This document shows positions 31,101 through 40,528 of a DNA stretch of 64,000 nt, in pieces. This DNA comes from Huiozyma naganishii CBS 8797 (Eukaryota > Ascomycota > Saccharomycetes > Saccharomycetales > Saccharomycetaceae): positions 881,604 through 945,603 of the forward strand of contig NC_035922.1 of assembly GCF_000348985.1 (NCBI RefSeq), written 5' to 3'. Position numbers and translations under genes: made by a program. How positions within the stretch are numbered: the first letter of the stretch is position 1; each line of letters begins with the position of its first letter. Below the pieces are notes generated by a model. It was not told the DNA's origin, did no database searches, and saw only the letters and a program-made list of their open reading frames with translations.

Positions 31101-31611
31101 CAATGAATTTTTTCCAAAGTACAGATGGTTTGAGCTTCTTCTCGGCTCTGAACCCAAAAGTCTTTTTTCTTTTCGCAGGTGTAGCTTCACTCGAAAATGT
31201 AGGGAAAATATCTTTTGAAGGAGATGAGGACGGTAACCTCTGCAGCTCAACTACTTCATCCTTTGATTCAATGATTCCGTGCTCAAAATAATAAGATATA
31301 GCTTTTGAAAGAACATCCTCAGAGTCTTTAAATTTTGTATAGAGTGTATCCACCATTCCGGCATCCAAATCTGGAATAACTTCTTTTATTTGAGTATGAA
31401 ACTGTACTTTCGGGCTGGGAGTATCTTCAACTTGATTACACGCTGCATCAGCCTTATTAGTGTCTTCTTGTACACTCTCGGGTTCGGGACATCTGAACAG
31501 GAATGACTCGTTATTGTTCAAAGACGCGTTGAATGAAGAAGAAACATCTGTTGAAGACTCCAGCTCATCCTTAAAAAATCTGCTCTTCTGCTGTTCCACA
31601 GTATTTTTCAT
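28159..31611 (-). CDS. RAD5: Rad5 DNA helicase/ubiquitin ligase of post-replication repair
   Basis: A 1150-residue protein (S. cerevisiae Rad5 has 1169). The start ATG 31611 (KNTVEQQKSRFFKDEL) fits the Rad5 N-terminus; an ATG 18 bases upstream is less likely. A HIRAN domain lies at about 170-310. The SNF2 ATPase follows, with the Walker A DEMGLGKT (about 512) and DEGH box (IIDEGHTIRN). A C3HC4 RING (CSICTTEPIDPHKL...CPICRE, about 894-940) is inserted in the helicase, and the C-terminal part has GGVGLNLT and a QAIDRLHRIGQ motif. Rad5 with Ubc13-Mms2 polyubiquitinates PCNA and reverses stalled forks. It is next to ECM16 and, beyond that, RSC58. Confidence 0.96.
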   Translation of the reverse strand: MKNTVEQQKSRFFKDELESSTDVSSSFNASLNNNESFLFRCPEPESVQEDTNKADAACNQVEDTPSPKVQFHTQIKEVIPDLDAGMVDTLYTKFKDSEDVLSKAISYYFEHGIIESKDEVVELQRLPSSSPSKDIFPTFSSEATPAKRKKTFGFRAEKKLKPSVLWKKFIGSLQVSAMATRPTLKPLKYGSEMHLVKSAGDASLHNLFDSRGRQKKKLSNHVRVVDAERNREVGKVPEETARILYPLLGTDEISFEATLVFCNNKRLSVGDGFVLQLDCFLASTIFDRKAKTPGTSSSQKSSTWGMNISISETDEELVWRFRTKALISLFNKIRIHPVENDEDAGHTNQDNEIIDLEDDESFENLMSQDSDPEADSHYENRTMNLNQLKTFYSVSQSFESQRSLPETDPPKDLLKVQLRAYQKQGLTWMLRREHEFDKANSNGSADEVIGDMMNPLWKKFSWPKDMSWEAQKLGQGLDTIPNFEYFYANLHTGEFSTKKPVLRSIIKGGILSDEMGLGKTISALSLVLMAPEDSQYQKKDLFRSETGDNLDSDIIEKPSEVPYASKTTLIVVPMSLLTQWNMEFNAVNNCSDKRCEVYYGGNVSSLKTLLTMTKNPPAVVLTTYGIVQNEWNKLLRDNKMRSKISESTGLFAVDFYRVIIDEGHTIRNRGTVTSKAIMDLRSRCRWVLTGTPIINRLDDLYSLVKFLDLEPWSQVGYWKTFISEPFENKNFKQAFDVVNAIMQPVVLRRTKDMKGADGKPLVVLPPKEITIEKLKLNNSQAAVYKYLLNKAEDSVKLGLARGDLLKKYSTILVHILRLRQICCDIELLGSQDENDEDLAEINRGFQENADIKAILNDVKQKKNSSKKSKEQIEESIINLHEKYPDNNSLTNLECSICTTEPIDPHKLILTDCGHPFCDKCILEYITYQKEKKLDVKCPICREMLDDTSGMFCLKGEVEQGEDFELTLFDNTKKPAKIEALVKGLQQLQDSSSGEQVIVFSQFSSYLDILERDLSNAFSAESSKIYKFDGRLSLKERSAVLADFQLKDFSKQKILLLSLKAGGVGLNLTCASRAYMMDPWWSPSMEDQAIDRLHRIGQTNSVKVVRFIIENSIEEKMLRIQERKRTIGEAMDADEDERRRRRIEEIKTLFE

Positions 31612-33066
31612 ACGAGAGATAAAAAGCAATATATGATAAAGCAGTGGTTCAACTAAGTATTAACACTAACAGATCCTGTTTTAACTTCACCTCATCGTTG
31701 ACATATAACGCGAAAATTGATATATATGACATTTACACATCAAAGTTTTCATAAGCGAAAAAAAGAAATACAAACCTAAAAAGGATATGCATAATGATCC
31801 ACGGTTATGGTTGAAAAGTAGCAAATATATCACGTTTTATGGTTCTAGCAACAAGGGTCAGTTCTCTACTTGTTCCAGTACCGCACGGAGAGGTATGAAT
31901 AGTTAAGAAGAGTCTTATGCATAAACGAGCTTTTATAAGCCATTTGGTGACGCCGCTATTTGAATGGATTACTTAGGTGCTTTCCTATTTTTAGAAAGAA
32001 TATTTGCTTAAGTACACAAATTGATCAAGTTTGTCAACTGTTTGACACGTATTCTATATGGAAAACAGAGACTAGCAAGTGCTGCGCCACATGCCGAGTA
32101 CGTTAGTCAATAGTTAACCCAGTAGGGTGGTCTGCACTATGGTTCTGACATTTCGATCACAATTAAACGATAAGATGTTTTCAGTGCGTCCGGAAACTTC
32201 TTGAATGTTGCACTCATATCATCCATTATTAGTACCTGCAAATATTATTTGAAACCAATACTGTTGGAAATGGGCGCAAATCTTTTGGAACTGAAATTGA
32301 AGAGTATTTGTGTATAAAGTTTACAGGAATTGCGGTTACCGAAACCACGACTACATTCTGTTAGGCTGTTTTGGTTAGGATGAAGAAGTTTCCATTACTG
32401 TGTAACATAGCAGCATGTATTCACTTTTGGGACAAGACAACAAATTATCGGTAACTGCACCCACCGCCCTTTAAAACTACGCTTCAACACTCACATGCAA
32501 TTTGCTCAACTAATAACAACGTAGCTTGAATCGTTCTACCAGGAATGTCTGTACGCAACTCTGGAAACAATGTTTTGAGTTTGTTCCATTTTCCGGGCCT
32601 GTTAAGATTGATGCAATTAGGGATCGTGATAAAATATGTCGATATTTTTTTCAGGAAAAGAGATGTGCGGTATATTGTGGAAATATCGTATTCAACATTC
32701 ACCGAAATTGTATGACGTAATGGGCATAGGCTCTCTATGTTGACTTATTATGATTCGATTGGTTTGATGGAATGTAAAGATATATTTCCAATTTTCACTT
32801 TTACCATCACTTTATATGGTTTTTCAATATATTCGCTTATCCGAATTTTACTCCTAATCCCTAAATGTGTTTGAGAATGGTGTCCCAAGACAACAAGTGG
32901 CTGCTGAATTCGTTTTTAGAACCAAACTCTGCCTTGGAAAGATTGGAAACACTTAGAACACTTCACAAATGCTGGCCATATCTTGGAATATAAAAAGGGC
33001 AAACCTTTTCGAGCTGGATCAGGTTTATTGTAGCTTGTTCTCATCCAAGAGATACTAGCAACAACA
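31612..33066. other. 1.45-kb intergenic region RAD5-THI5
   Basis: AT-rich, with no convincing gene. Both flanking genes read away from it, so it holds two promoters. A TATA box lies at 32989-32996. I could not identify Thi2/Thi3/Pdc2 sites by eye. Open frames at 32484-32702 and 32526-32720 look random. Confidence 0.5.
32989..32996 (+). promoter_or_regulatory. TATA box of the THI5-type gene
   Basis: TATAAAAA, 71 bp upstream of the ATG, is well placed for a strongly inducible TATA-type promoter as known for THI genes. Confidence 0.55.
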
Positions 33067-34089
33067 ATGTCCACAGACAAAATCACCTTTCTACTAAACT
33101 GGCAACCTGCCCCTTACCACATTGCCATCTTCTTGGCTTTGACCAAGGGCTACTTCAAGGAAGAAGGTCTAGACATGGCTATTTTGGAGCCCACCAATCC
33201 TTCCGATGTTACCGAATTAATTGGTTCCGGTAAGGTTGACATGGGTTTGAAAGCCATGATCCACACCTTGGCTGCTAAGGCTCGTGGATACCCTGTTACC
33301 TCTGTTGCCTCGCTATTGGATGAACCATTCACTGGTGTTTTGTACTTGGAGGGCAGCGGTATCACCGAGGACTTCCAATCCTTGAAGGGGAAAAAGATTG
33401 GGTACGTTGGTGAATTTGGTAAGATTCAAATTGACGAATTGACCAAACACTATGGTATGAAGCCAGATGAATACACTGCTGTCAGATGTGGTATGAATGT
33501 TGCCAAATACATCATTGAGGGTAAGATTGACGCTGGTGTTGGTATTGAATGTATGCAACAGGTTGAGTTGGAAAAATACTTGGTCCAACGTGGCAGACCA
33601 GCGACTGATGCCAAGATGCTGAGAATTGATAAGTTGGCTTGTTTGGGGTGCTGCTGCTTCTGCACCATCCTTTACATTTGCAACGATGCTTTCTTGAAGG
33701 CTAACCCAGAAAAGGTTAAGAAGTTCCTAAAGGCCATCAGAAAGGCCACCACTTTTATGTTGAACGACCCCGTTACTGCTTGGAAGGAATACATCGACTT
33801 CAAACCTCAATTGGACACTGACTTATCGTTCAAACAGTACCAAAGATGTTACGCTTACTTCTCTGAATCATTGTACAATGTGCACCGTGACTGGAAGAAG
33901 GTTACTGGCTATGGGAAGAGATTGGAAATTTTGCCACCTGACTATGTTGCCAACTACACTAACGAATACTTGACTTGGCCAGAACCGGAAGAAGTTTCTG
34001 ATCCTTTGGAAGCTCAAAGATTGATGGCTATCCACCAGGACAAGTGCAGAAAGGAGGGTACCTTTACAAGGTTGACCCTACCAGCCTAA
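33067..34089 (+). CDS. THI5: HMP-phosphate synthase, thiamine pyrimidine biosynthesis (THI5 family)
   Basis: A 340-residue member of the THI5/THI11/THI12/THI13 (NMT1) family and the same length as them. It makes the thiamine pyrimidine HMP-P from an active-site histidine and pyridoxal phosphate and is used once per molecule. The family marks are all here: the sacrificial His in [11 protein letters not shown] (about 66), the Lys-rich PLP region, and the cysteine cluster LGCCCFC (about 195-199) that binds iron. Codon use is strongly biased (AAG, TTG, GGT, GTT), unlike its neighbours, which indicates high expression when thiamine is scarce. S. cerevisiae has four subtelomeric copies; here a single internal copy sits between RAD5 and the EPO1-like gene. 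Confidence 0.96.
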   Translation: MSTDKITFLLNWQPAPYHIAIFLALTKGYFKEEGLDMAILEPTNPSDVTELIGSGKVDMGLKAMIHTLAAKARGYPVTSVASLLDEPFTGVLYLEGSGITEDFQSLKGKKIGYVGEFGKIQIDELTKHYGMKPDEYTAVRCGMNVAKYIIEGKIDAGVGIECMQQVELEKYLVQRGRPATDAKMLRIDKLACLGCCCFCTILYICNDAFLKANPEKVKKFLKAIRKATTFMLNDPVTAWKEYIDFKPQLDTDLSFKQYQRCYAYFSESLYNVHRDWKKVTGYGKRLEILPPDYVANYTNEYLTWPEPEEVSDPLEAQRLMAIHQDKCRKEGTFTRLTLPA

Positions 34090-34287
34090 TTTGTTGAGGT
34101 ATAAGCCAGCTGATATACTTCCTTTCTTGCCTTCTGTCTCAAAAGCCATTCTGATGGTAAAAGTTATTTGAAGTGAGAACATGGTGTATATACAGTAGCG
34201 AAATTCCAAAATAATTTTTTTTTGATTATTATATATCGAAGTCCAAGTATAAAGAGAATAAAAAAAGGTCCTAAAAATCAAAACGCT

Positions 34288-35601
34288 TCAGGGATGTGGC
34301 TGATCCAGTTTCATTTTTAGTTGTGCGATGACCCAGACAAGTTCTTTGATGGAGGGACCTGCATTGTTTTCGTAGAACAAAAACAGCTCTTCAATAAGAA
34401 ATCTTTTCCATTTCTCCTCTGAAAGCTCTTTACTCAACTTTCCGAATTGTTCAGACAGATCGACTAACTTTCTTTTCAATTCCTCAAATGTACTGTCATC
34501 ATCATTATATACCCCACCAGTCAACCGAGCTACACATTCTAACTGTTTGGATAGAAACAAATTCTTTTCCAGTAGGTTCTTGTTTTCGTTAAGGATATTT
34601 AACTGTTCCGAGGAAATAGTCAATGGGTTCGTGTAACCACCAATCCAAGAAAAAGTTGGATCGTAAGTCCCGACTTTTGCCGTTTCAAGGTTATAAAACT
34701 TTTCTTTCTGAGTGGGTAGTTGAATGGCACTATCTTCAGAGAAGAAGGCGGATCCACTTTTGCTTTTTGTTCCCGTTACACCGAAATTCGGACTGGACAT
34801 TGTGCAGTTAGTTACCTCTTCAGTGGTACCACCATCACTGTATCGCATACCGTGGGTTGCTTCTTTTGCTTCAAATGCCAGGGTGCGACTTTCCAACTCC
34901 TCCTCCCACAGACGTAGTCTATTCTCTTTCACCTCCAATATGTTTTCTATCTCCTCCAGTTTCTGCTTTTGTAATGTCAGTATGTCTATCAAATCATCGC
35001 GGTCACAACTGCTTCCATCGCTTGTAAGCAATGAATACCTCTGTTGCAAGGAGAGCCTTGATATCTGTTTACTATACGGGGTGGCGGAAGGACTGGAAGA
35101 TTCTATCGATGTCTTTTTTATGGCAGACGCAGCGTATAAATTAGAATCAGACGGTGTTAGGTGGAGTGATGTTGCTTCTCGATTGTCCATATCGCTTTTG
35201 TGAGCAACAATACCGGTCAACTGACCGTCGTCACTGTATTCCTCCCTGCTTGCTCTTCTCAGAGGTTGCCCAATATCATTTTCTAAAGTTTCAGATATTA
35301 AGTCTGTGGTACGAATTACTGTTACAGGGCTGTGAGAGTCTTTGCTCTGTGCACTGATTCTTTTATTCGTCGATTCTTGAATATCTTCGACAGTGATAGG
35401 GTTAACTTTTGCTTGACGACTTTCCTTTTTGTTCAAAAACCCTAAAAATACCGAAGGGTAGTTAAACTTTGGGCTTGAATTCTTAACTTGTTGTTCTCCT
35501 TCATCAAAGTTAATTGAAGTTTTGGGCAATTTTATTTTAACGGTTCTAACAGAGCTTTTTTCCAAGAAATTAACAGTCATTATTTCCCTTGCTTGGTACA
35601 T
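34288..35601 (-). CDS. coiled-coil protein, Epo1/YLR031W-like
   Basis: A 437-residue protein with low-complexity Ser/Thr-rich segments and two predicted coiled coils: one at about 205-255 (rich in Leu, Glu and Lys, around KQKLEEIENILEVKENRLR) and one at about 320-410. No enzymatic motif is visible. In S. cerevisiae the gene next to RAD5 on this side is YLR031W, the duplicate of EPO1 (YMR124W), which tethers cortical ER to septins. Strand and position agree, so it is probably the single ancestor-type gene. The identification rests on synteny and coiled-coil character. The start may be ATG 35601 or ATG 35580. Confidence 0.6.
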   Translation of the reverse strand: MYQAREIMTVNFLEKSSVRTVKIKLPKTSINFDEGEQQVKNSSPKFNYPSVFLGFLNKKESRQAKVNPITVEDIQESTNKRISAQSKDSHSPVTVIRTTDLISETLENDIGQPLRRASREEYSDDGQLTGIVAHKSDMDNREATSLHLTPSDSNLYAASAIKKTSIESSSPSATPYSKQISRLSLQQRYSLLTSDGSSCDRDDLIDILTLQKQKLEEIENILEVKENRLRLWEEELESRTLAFEAKEATHGMRYSDGGTTEEVTNCTMSSPNFGVTGTKSKSGSAFFSEDSAIQLPTQKEKFYNLETAKVGTYDPTFSWIGGYTNPLTISSEQLNILNENKNLLEKNLFLSKQLECVARLTGGVYNDDDSTFEELKRKLVDLSEQFGKLSKELSEEKWKRFLIEELFLFYENNAGPSIKELVWVIAQLKMKLDQPHP

Positions 35602-36427
35602 TTGTTTTCTTTTGAGGAAAAAGAGAAGAAAGAATTGGACTCAACTTCTTCTCTTCACTAGCAACTTTTATATTTCTCCGCTCAGGTGTATTTGCCAAAA
35701 TTCCAGCAAGAATGCAGCAAAAACAGGGGACGCTAGGGCCGGTAAACACCGAAGCTATTGTTAAAGGAGACCCTTTAACAGACATGATTGCCGAGCAGCA
35801 GCACATCGAGCTTGAATGTCACAATAGGCGGCTACTTAATAAAAAGGGTACCCAAAAAACACATGATTCTCCCAGGAAAGGCCAAAAACATGCTCGACGC
35901 GATGGACCCCTCTTTTTCCCTATTATCTTCTGATGAGTCGAGAAATCAGAAATATCCTCTTTGGGAGATTACCGTTTTAAGTGCTGTCGGCAGGCACAAA
36001 AGAGCGATTGATCAAAAAAATGAGAGACAGTCTGTTACCCGAACGAAGGTTTTTTTTCTCTCACGTTTTTTTTGGTTTATTTTTTTTAGGGCTTTTTCTT
36101 TATTTTTTCGCGCAAGCAGGAATGCCTGCGAAGCGGCTGGCACGGGCTAAGTAATTTTCAGAACGCCCGCTAATTTTTCTTGCTGGAGCTGATTGTTTAG
36201 GCAGGACAAGCTGGGCTGTCCGTCTGGAGTGGAGGGAGCTCGGTATGGCGTAATGGACGCAAAAAAAAAGAGTGGAATAATTTTTCGTCAATGACACTGA
36301 AATATTTTTCATATTAAAAGTAGCGTATTTTCTTTACGGTTCATTCTTGCATTGGATCTTGTGTCTTTCTGTGTGTTTCTGTTTTAAGCCCAGTTCACAT
36401 CACCACCAACAAACTTTTCATTCGACA
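35602..36427. other. intergenic region, RPL15 promoter
   Basis: An 826-bp divergent region between the EPO1-like gene and RPL15. Two overlapping short plus-strand frames (35712-35933 and the one through 35788-36150) were not accepted as genes. T-rich tracts at about 36048-36110 fit a ribosomal protein gene promoter. Confidence 0.45.
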
Positions 36428-37042
36428 ATGGGTGCCTACAAGTATTTGGAAGAATTGCAAAGAAAGAAGCAATCCGATGTTCTAAGATTCTTGCAAAGAG
36501 TCAGAGTCTGGGAATACAGACAAAAGAACGTCATCCACAGAGCCTCCAGACCTTCTAGACCAGACAAGGCCAGAAGATTAGGTTACAAGGCCAAGCAAGG
36601 TTTCGTCATCTACCGTGTCAGAGTTAGACGTGGTAACAGAAAGAGACCTGTGCCAAAGGGTGCTACTTACGGTAAGCCAACCAACCAAGGTGTCAACGAA
36701 TTGAAGTACCAGAGATCTCTAAGAGCCACTGCCGAAGAGAGAGTTGGTCGTCGTGCTGCTAACTTGAGAGTCTTGAACTCCTACTGGGTTAACCAGGACT
36801 CTACTTACAAGTACTTCGAAATTATCTTGGTTGATCCTCAACACAAGGCCATTAGAAGAGACGCTCGTTACAACTGGATCTGTAACCCAGTTCACAAGCA
36901 CCGTGAGAACAGAGGTTTGACTGCCACTGGTAAGAAGTCCAGAGGTATCAACAAGGGTCACAGATACCACAACACCCAGGCCGGTAGAAGAAAGACCTGG
37001 AAGAGACAGAACACTTTGTCTCTATGGAGATACAGAAAATAA
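36428..37042 (+). CDS. RPL15: 60S ribosomal protein L15 (eL15)
   Basis: A 204-residue eL15, identical in length to S. cerevisiae Rpl15A/B. It starts [17 protein letters not shown] and ends [12 protein letters not shown], both highly conserved. The ATG at 36428 follows an in-frame leader that is not part of the protein. Strongly biased codons (AGA, AAG, GGT, TTG) mark very high expression. There is no intron, as in S. cerevisiae. It lies next to ADE16/17 as YLR029C lies next to YLR028C. Confidence 0.98.
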   Translation: MGAYKYLEELQRKKQSDVLRFLQRVRVWEYRQKNVIHRASRPSRPDKARRLGYKAKQGFVIYRVRVRRGNRKRPVPKGATYGKPTNQGVNELKYQRSLRATAEERVGRRAANLRVLNSYWVNQDSTYKYFEIILVDPQHKAIRRDARYNWICNPVHKHRENRGLTATGKKSRGINKGHRYHNTQAGRRKTWKRQNTLSLWRYRK

Positions 37043-37705
37043 TCTGGTTAAAAGTTTCTACTTTAACAAGATTTTCTCTCTTCTTCCATTATTAACTTTA
37101 TATAATAAGGCTCTAATCAGTGGAGCATTGACCCTTATGGCCAATTGACCCTGTAGCAGATGTCTGTATAAAACTAATAAACCAAAAAACTTTTTTTTCT
37201 TTTCCTCTCTACATTCTTTTCCCCTTTTGATATGACCTTTTTTCATTGATGAGAAGGAAACGACCCATTACTTCATAGCTCTTTTGGGAGGGTGTCATTC
37301 TGTCTTTTTGGGACAATTGGACCCCTTTTACTACTTCTTTGTTCGAGGTTCACACGGTGGATCGTACGACACCGGAATTTTGGATGCGTCCAGATCTGAA
37401 AATTTCCTAAAAATGTTAGAAAAAAAAGGACGAAAAAAAAAGACAGCGGAAATTTGGAGAAACTTGTTCTTTCTCAGCGCCCCCCCTTTCGATGTAGTTG
37501 GCAACAGCAACCTTGTTAATTGATCCTCGTAGTTTAAAACAGTTATAGACAGAGAGTGGCATTCACGTCCATTTTGGCTATACATTTTATTTTCATTTTA
37601 TTTATTTATTGTGAAAAGAAAACTTCATACTCTTCTGCCCATCCCAAGGTACGTTTTAGCTGCTTTTACATCTAGCAGAACCTACGTATACACCCCCACA
37701 AAACT
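37043..37705. other. intergenic region RPL15-ADE16
   Basis: No gene is visible. It holds the RPL15 3' end and ADE16 promoter. I saw no clear Bas1/Pho2 (TGACTC) site on a quick reading. Confidence 0.45.
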
Positions 37706-39484
37706 ATGGTAGAATATAAGAAGACAGCTATACTTTCCGTCTACGATAAGACCGGGCTTTTGGATCTCGCGAAGGGCCTGGTAGAGAATGACGTGCGTAT
37801 TCTAGCATCCGGTGGAACCGCACAATTGGTCCGGGAGGCCGGTTTCCCAGTGGACGACGTTTCCACAATCACACATGCTCCTGAAATGCTAGGTGGGAGG
37901 GTCAAGACTCTGCATCCTGTCATTCATGGTGGTATTCTCGCCAGGAATTTGGACAGTGACGAGCAGGACCTGAAAGACCAGCATATTGAAAAGGTCGACT
38001 TCGTCATTTGCAATCTGTACCCGTTTAAAGAAACTGTTAGCAAGATTGGTGTCACTGTGGAGGAGGCAGTGGAGGAAATTGATATTGGAGGGGTGACTCT
38101 GTTGAGGGCTGCGGCCAAGAACCATGCTAGGGTGACCGTGTTGTCCGATCCGGAGGACTATGCGGTCTTCATTACCGAATTGTCCAAAGATGGGGAGATC
38201 TCTCAGGATTTGAGAAACAGACTGGCCCTCAAGGCCTTTGAACACACGGCTGAATACGACGCATTGATTGCGGACTTCTTCAGGAAGAGATACTCCGAGG
38301 ACAAAGCGCAGTTGCCACTTCGTTACGGTTGTAACCCGTACCAGAAACCAGCGCAAGCGTTTATCACGCAACAGGAGGAGCTACCATTCAAAGTGCTTTG
38401 CGGAACCCCAGGCTACATCAATCTGCTGGACGCATTGAACTCTTGGCCTCTGGTTAAGGAGCTTTCCGCATCGTTGAACTTACCAGCGGCTGCGTCGTTC
38501 AAGCACGTATCGCCAGCTGGTGTCGCCATTGGTATTCCGCTGTCGGATACCGAGAAGCAAGTCTATTTTGTCTCTGACATGGCGAACATGTCCCCACTAG
38601 CGTGTGCCTATGCGAGAGCGCGTGGTGCGGATAGAATGTCCTCATTTGGTGATTTCATCGCGCTATCTAACATTGTCGACGTATCTACGGCCAGTATCAT
38701 TGCGAAGGAGGTATCCGACGGTGTCATTGCACCCGGTTACGAACCTGAAGCTTTGGAGATTCTGAAGAAGAAGAAAAACGGGAAATACTGCATTTTACAG
38801 ATCGATCCAAACTACGGTCCTGAAGCGATAGAAACGAGACAAGTGTTTGGTGTTTCCTTGCAACAGAGGAGAAACGATGCAATCATCAACCAATCTTCAT
38901 TCAGAGAAATCGTATCGAATAACAAGGGGCTAACTGAGCAAGCTGTTATCGACTTGACCGTGGCTACTCTATCGCTGAAGTACACGCAGTCAAACTCCGT
39001 GTGCTACGCCAAGAATGGTATGGTCATTGGTCTCGGTGCTGGCCAGCAGTCAAGAATCCACTGCACCAGGTTGGCGGGGACCAAAGCGGACAACTGGTGG
39101 TTGAGACAACACCCTAAGGTGCTTGCCTTCAAGTGGGCTAAGGGCGTCAAGAGACCCGAGAAGTCGAATGCTATCGATTTGTACGTTAGTGAGCAAATAC
39201 CAGACTCTGGGCCCGAAAGAGAGGAGTACGAATCTAAATTCGAGGAACTACCAGAACCACTAACGGGAGAGGAGAGAAAGGAGTGGTTGTCCAAGCTGAA
39301 TAACGTGAGTTTGTCCTCGGATGCCTTCTTCCCATTCCCTGACAATATCTACCGGGCAGCCAGATCTGGTGTGAAGTACATTGCTGCCCCCTCCGGCTCT
39401 GTCATGGACAAAGCTGTGTTTGGTGCTGCCGATGCACTTGGCATGGTCTACGTGGAGAACCCAATCAGACTATTCCACCACTGA
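37706..39484 (+). CDS. ADE16: AICAR transformylase/IMP cyclohydrolase
   Basis: A 592-residue bifunctional enzyme for the last two steps of purine synthesis (AICAR to FAICAR to IMP). The N-terminal MGS-like cyclohydrolase domain (about 1-200) has [19 protein letters not shown]. The C-terminal transformylase has the catalytic Lys-His in [13 protein letters not shown] (about 266) and ends PIRLFHH, as the family does. S. cerevisiae has two copies, ADE16 (YLR028C) and ADE17 (YMR120C). Here the gene has RPL15 (the ADE16 neighbour) on one side and, past snR30, ASI1 (the ADE17 neighbour) on the other, so it represents the unduplicated gene. Confidence 0.97.
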   Translation: MVEYKKTAILSVYDKTGLLDLAKGLVENDVRILASGGTAQLVREAGFPVDDVSTITHAPEMLGGRVKTLHPVIHGGILARNLDSDEQDLKDQHIEKVDFVICNLYPFKETVSKIGVTVEEAVEEIDIGGVTLLRAAAKNHARVTVLSDPEDYAVFITELSKDGEISQDLRNRLALKAFEHTAEYDALIADFFRKRYSEDKAQLPLRYGCNPYQKPAQAFITQQEELPFKVLCGTPGYINLLDALNSWPLVKELSASLNLPAAASFKHVSPAGVAIGIPLSDTEKQVYFVSDMANMSPLACAYARARGADRMSSFGDFIALSNIVDVSTASIIAKEVSDGVIAPGYEPEALEILKKKKNGKYCILQIDPNYGPEAIETRQVFGVSLQQRRNDAIINQSSFREIVSNNKGLTEQAVIDLTVATLSLKYTQSNSVCYAKNGMVIGLGAGQQSRIHCTRLAGTKADNWWLRQHPKVLAFKWAKGVKRPEKSNAIDLYVSEQIPDSGPEREEYESKFEELPEPLTGEERKEWLSKLNNVSLSSDAFFPFPDNIYRAARSGVKYIAAPSGSVMDKAVFGAADALGMVYVENPIRLFHH

Positions 39485-39724
39485 TTCACCACAAGAAACG
39501 TTGAACTTTTCCGTGACCTGAGATCAAAAGTACCAACACAACTACTACTACTCTCCAAAATAACTTTTATAAACTGTTCTTTGTATTGACATACCAAATA
39601 AAACCCGAAAATAATAGAAACGAACCCGAGTATGGGATCTCCCTCTCATCGTGGGTCAACAGCAAAGTGAGAGGACAAGTGCTACAGCTACAGGAAGTAA
39701 AAAGTAAGAGAGAGAAAAAAAATT

Positions 39725-40313
39725 GAATGTCTGCAGTATGGTTTTACCCAAATGATAATCGACCCGTAGGGTCATCTCATAGTGTTTAGGAATATACTGC
39801 GGTGGGACGACAACAAAGATGATTGAACTCGATCCTGACCCGTCTCAAAGCACGCCAATGGGACCATCCCCATCTTCGAAAAGCTGAGGAGGGTCACCAT
39901 CTTAGTGAATGCGACACTTGGAAAGGAGAATTCGAAATCATGCATCCCACTTGATCTAAATACTTAGGACATGACTCGTCAGCGGGGCTACTTCTGTCTC
40001 ATCCATATATTTCATGGCAACAACTATGCGGCCCTCCCGCAGAACACCGAAATGTCCCACAGAAGAAAGACAACAGATTGAAACGCAAACGACTCAGACC
40101 CCAAAAAAAACCTTGGAGGAGAAGTGTGCATCTGTTGCCTCGTAAAGCCCGCAAGTTCCTTGAAACTCTGCCTCTCGAGCGCTGAATCGTTAGCCAGACA
40201 TGTAAAAGAGGTGAAGCTGCAATAGCAAAGGGACCAGTTGCAGGTTCTAATAAATTAGAAAGCCGCAGAGTCCCCCCTCTTTAAGCGTTCCGAACTAACT
40301 CGAGTCTATAATT
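39725..40313 (-). ncRNA. snR30: snR30 (U17) H/ACA small nucleolar RNA
   Basis: The 3' hairpin is clear on the minus strand. The two conserved U17/snR30 motifs that pair with 18S rRNA are present: m1 ATATTCCTA (39795-39787) and m2 AAACCAT (39744-39738). They are held over a basal stem GCAGTAT/ATACTGC (39800-39794 with 39739-39733). An ACA box (39730-39728) lies exactly 3 nt from the proposed 3' end. The 5' end is set at 40313, where ATAGACTCGAGTTAGTTCGG resembles the start of S. cerevisiae snR30 as I recall it. A TATA box (TATATAAG, 40402-40395) lies 82 nt upstream. Length is about 589 nt against 606. S. cerevisiae snR30 also lies between ADE16 and AAT2. It is essential for early 18S processing. 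The exact ends are estimates. Confidence 0.9.
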
Positions 40314-40394
40314 ACTTTATTCCTGAACCCTGGAAACAGAAGACAGGAAGTGGGAGAGACAGACAACCATCAGCAAAACTGGCGAAACGGGCTG

Positions 40395-40402
40395 CTTATA
40401 TA
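40395..40402 (-). promoter_or_regulatory. TATA box of snR30
   Basis: TATATAAG on the minus strand, about 82 nt before the estimated 5' end of snR30, a normal spacing for a yeast Pol II snoRNA promoter. Confidence 0.5.
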
Positions 40403-40528
40403 CAGTTGACTGCGAAGTTTTGCAAAAATTTTCGTCTCGAACTCGAAGAAGTTACCCGCGCAAAGCACAATAAAGAGGAAGGGCAAGCGATGGACGGTTC
40501 CAGTGCTGATGATGGTGCGACAAGACGG

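Noticed and set aside
32484..32720. Small frames on both strands in the RAD5-THI5 gap
   Set aside because: They are of similar length on both strands, with no motif and ordinary AT-rich chance sequence.
35712..36150. Two overlapping plus-strand frames (35712-35933 and the +1 frame through 35788-36150) that might be one frameshifted gene
   Set aside because: They lie only 110 bp from a divergent start, run into T-rich promoter sequence of RPL15, show no known motif, and no +1 shift signal such as CTTAGGC is present.
40314..40528. Short plus-strand frame beginning at 40406 as a gene
   Set aside because: It is antisense to the RING end of ASI1 and overlaps the snR30 promoter.
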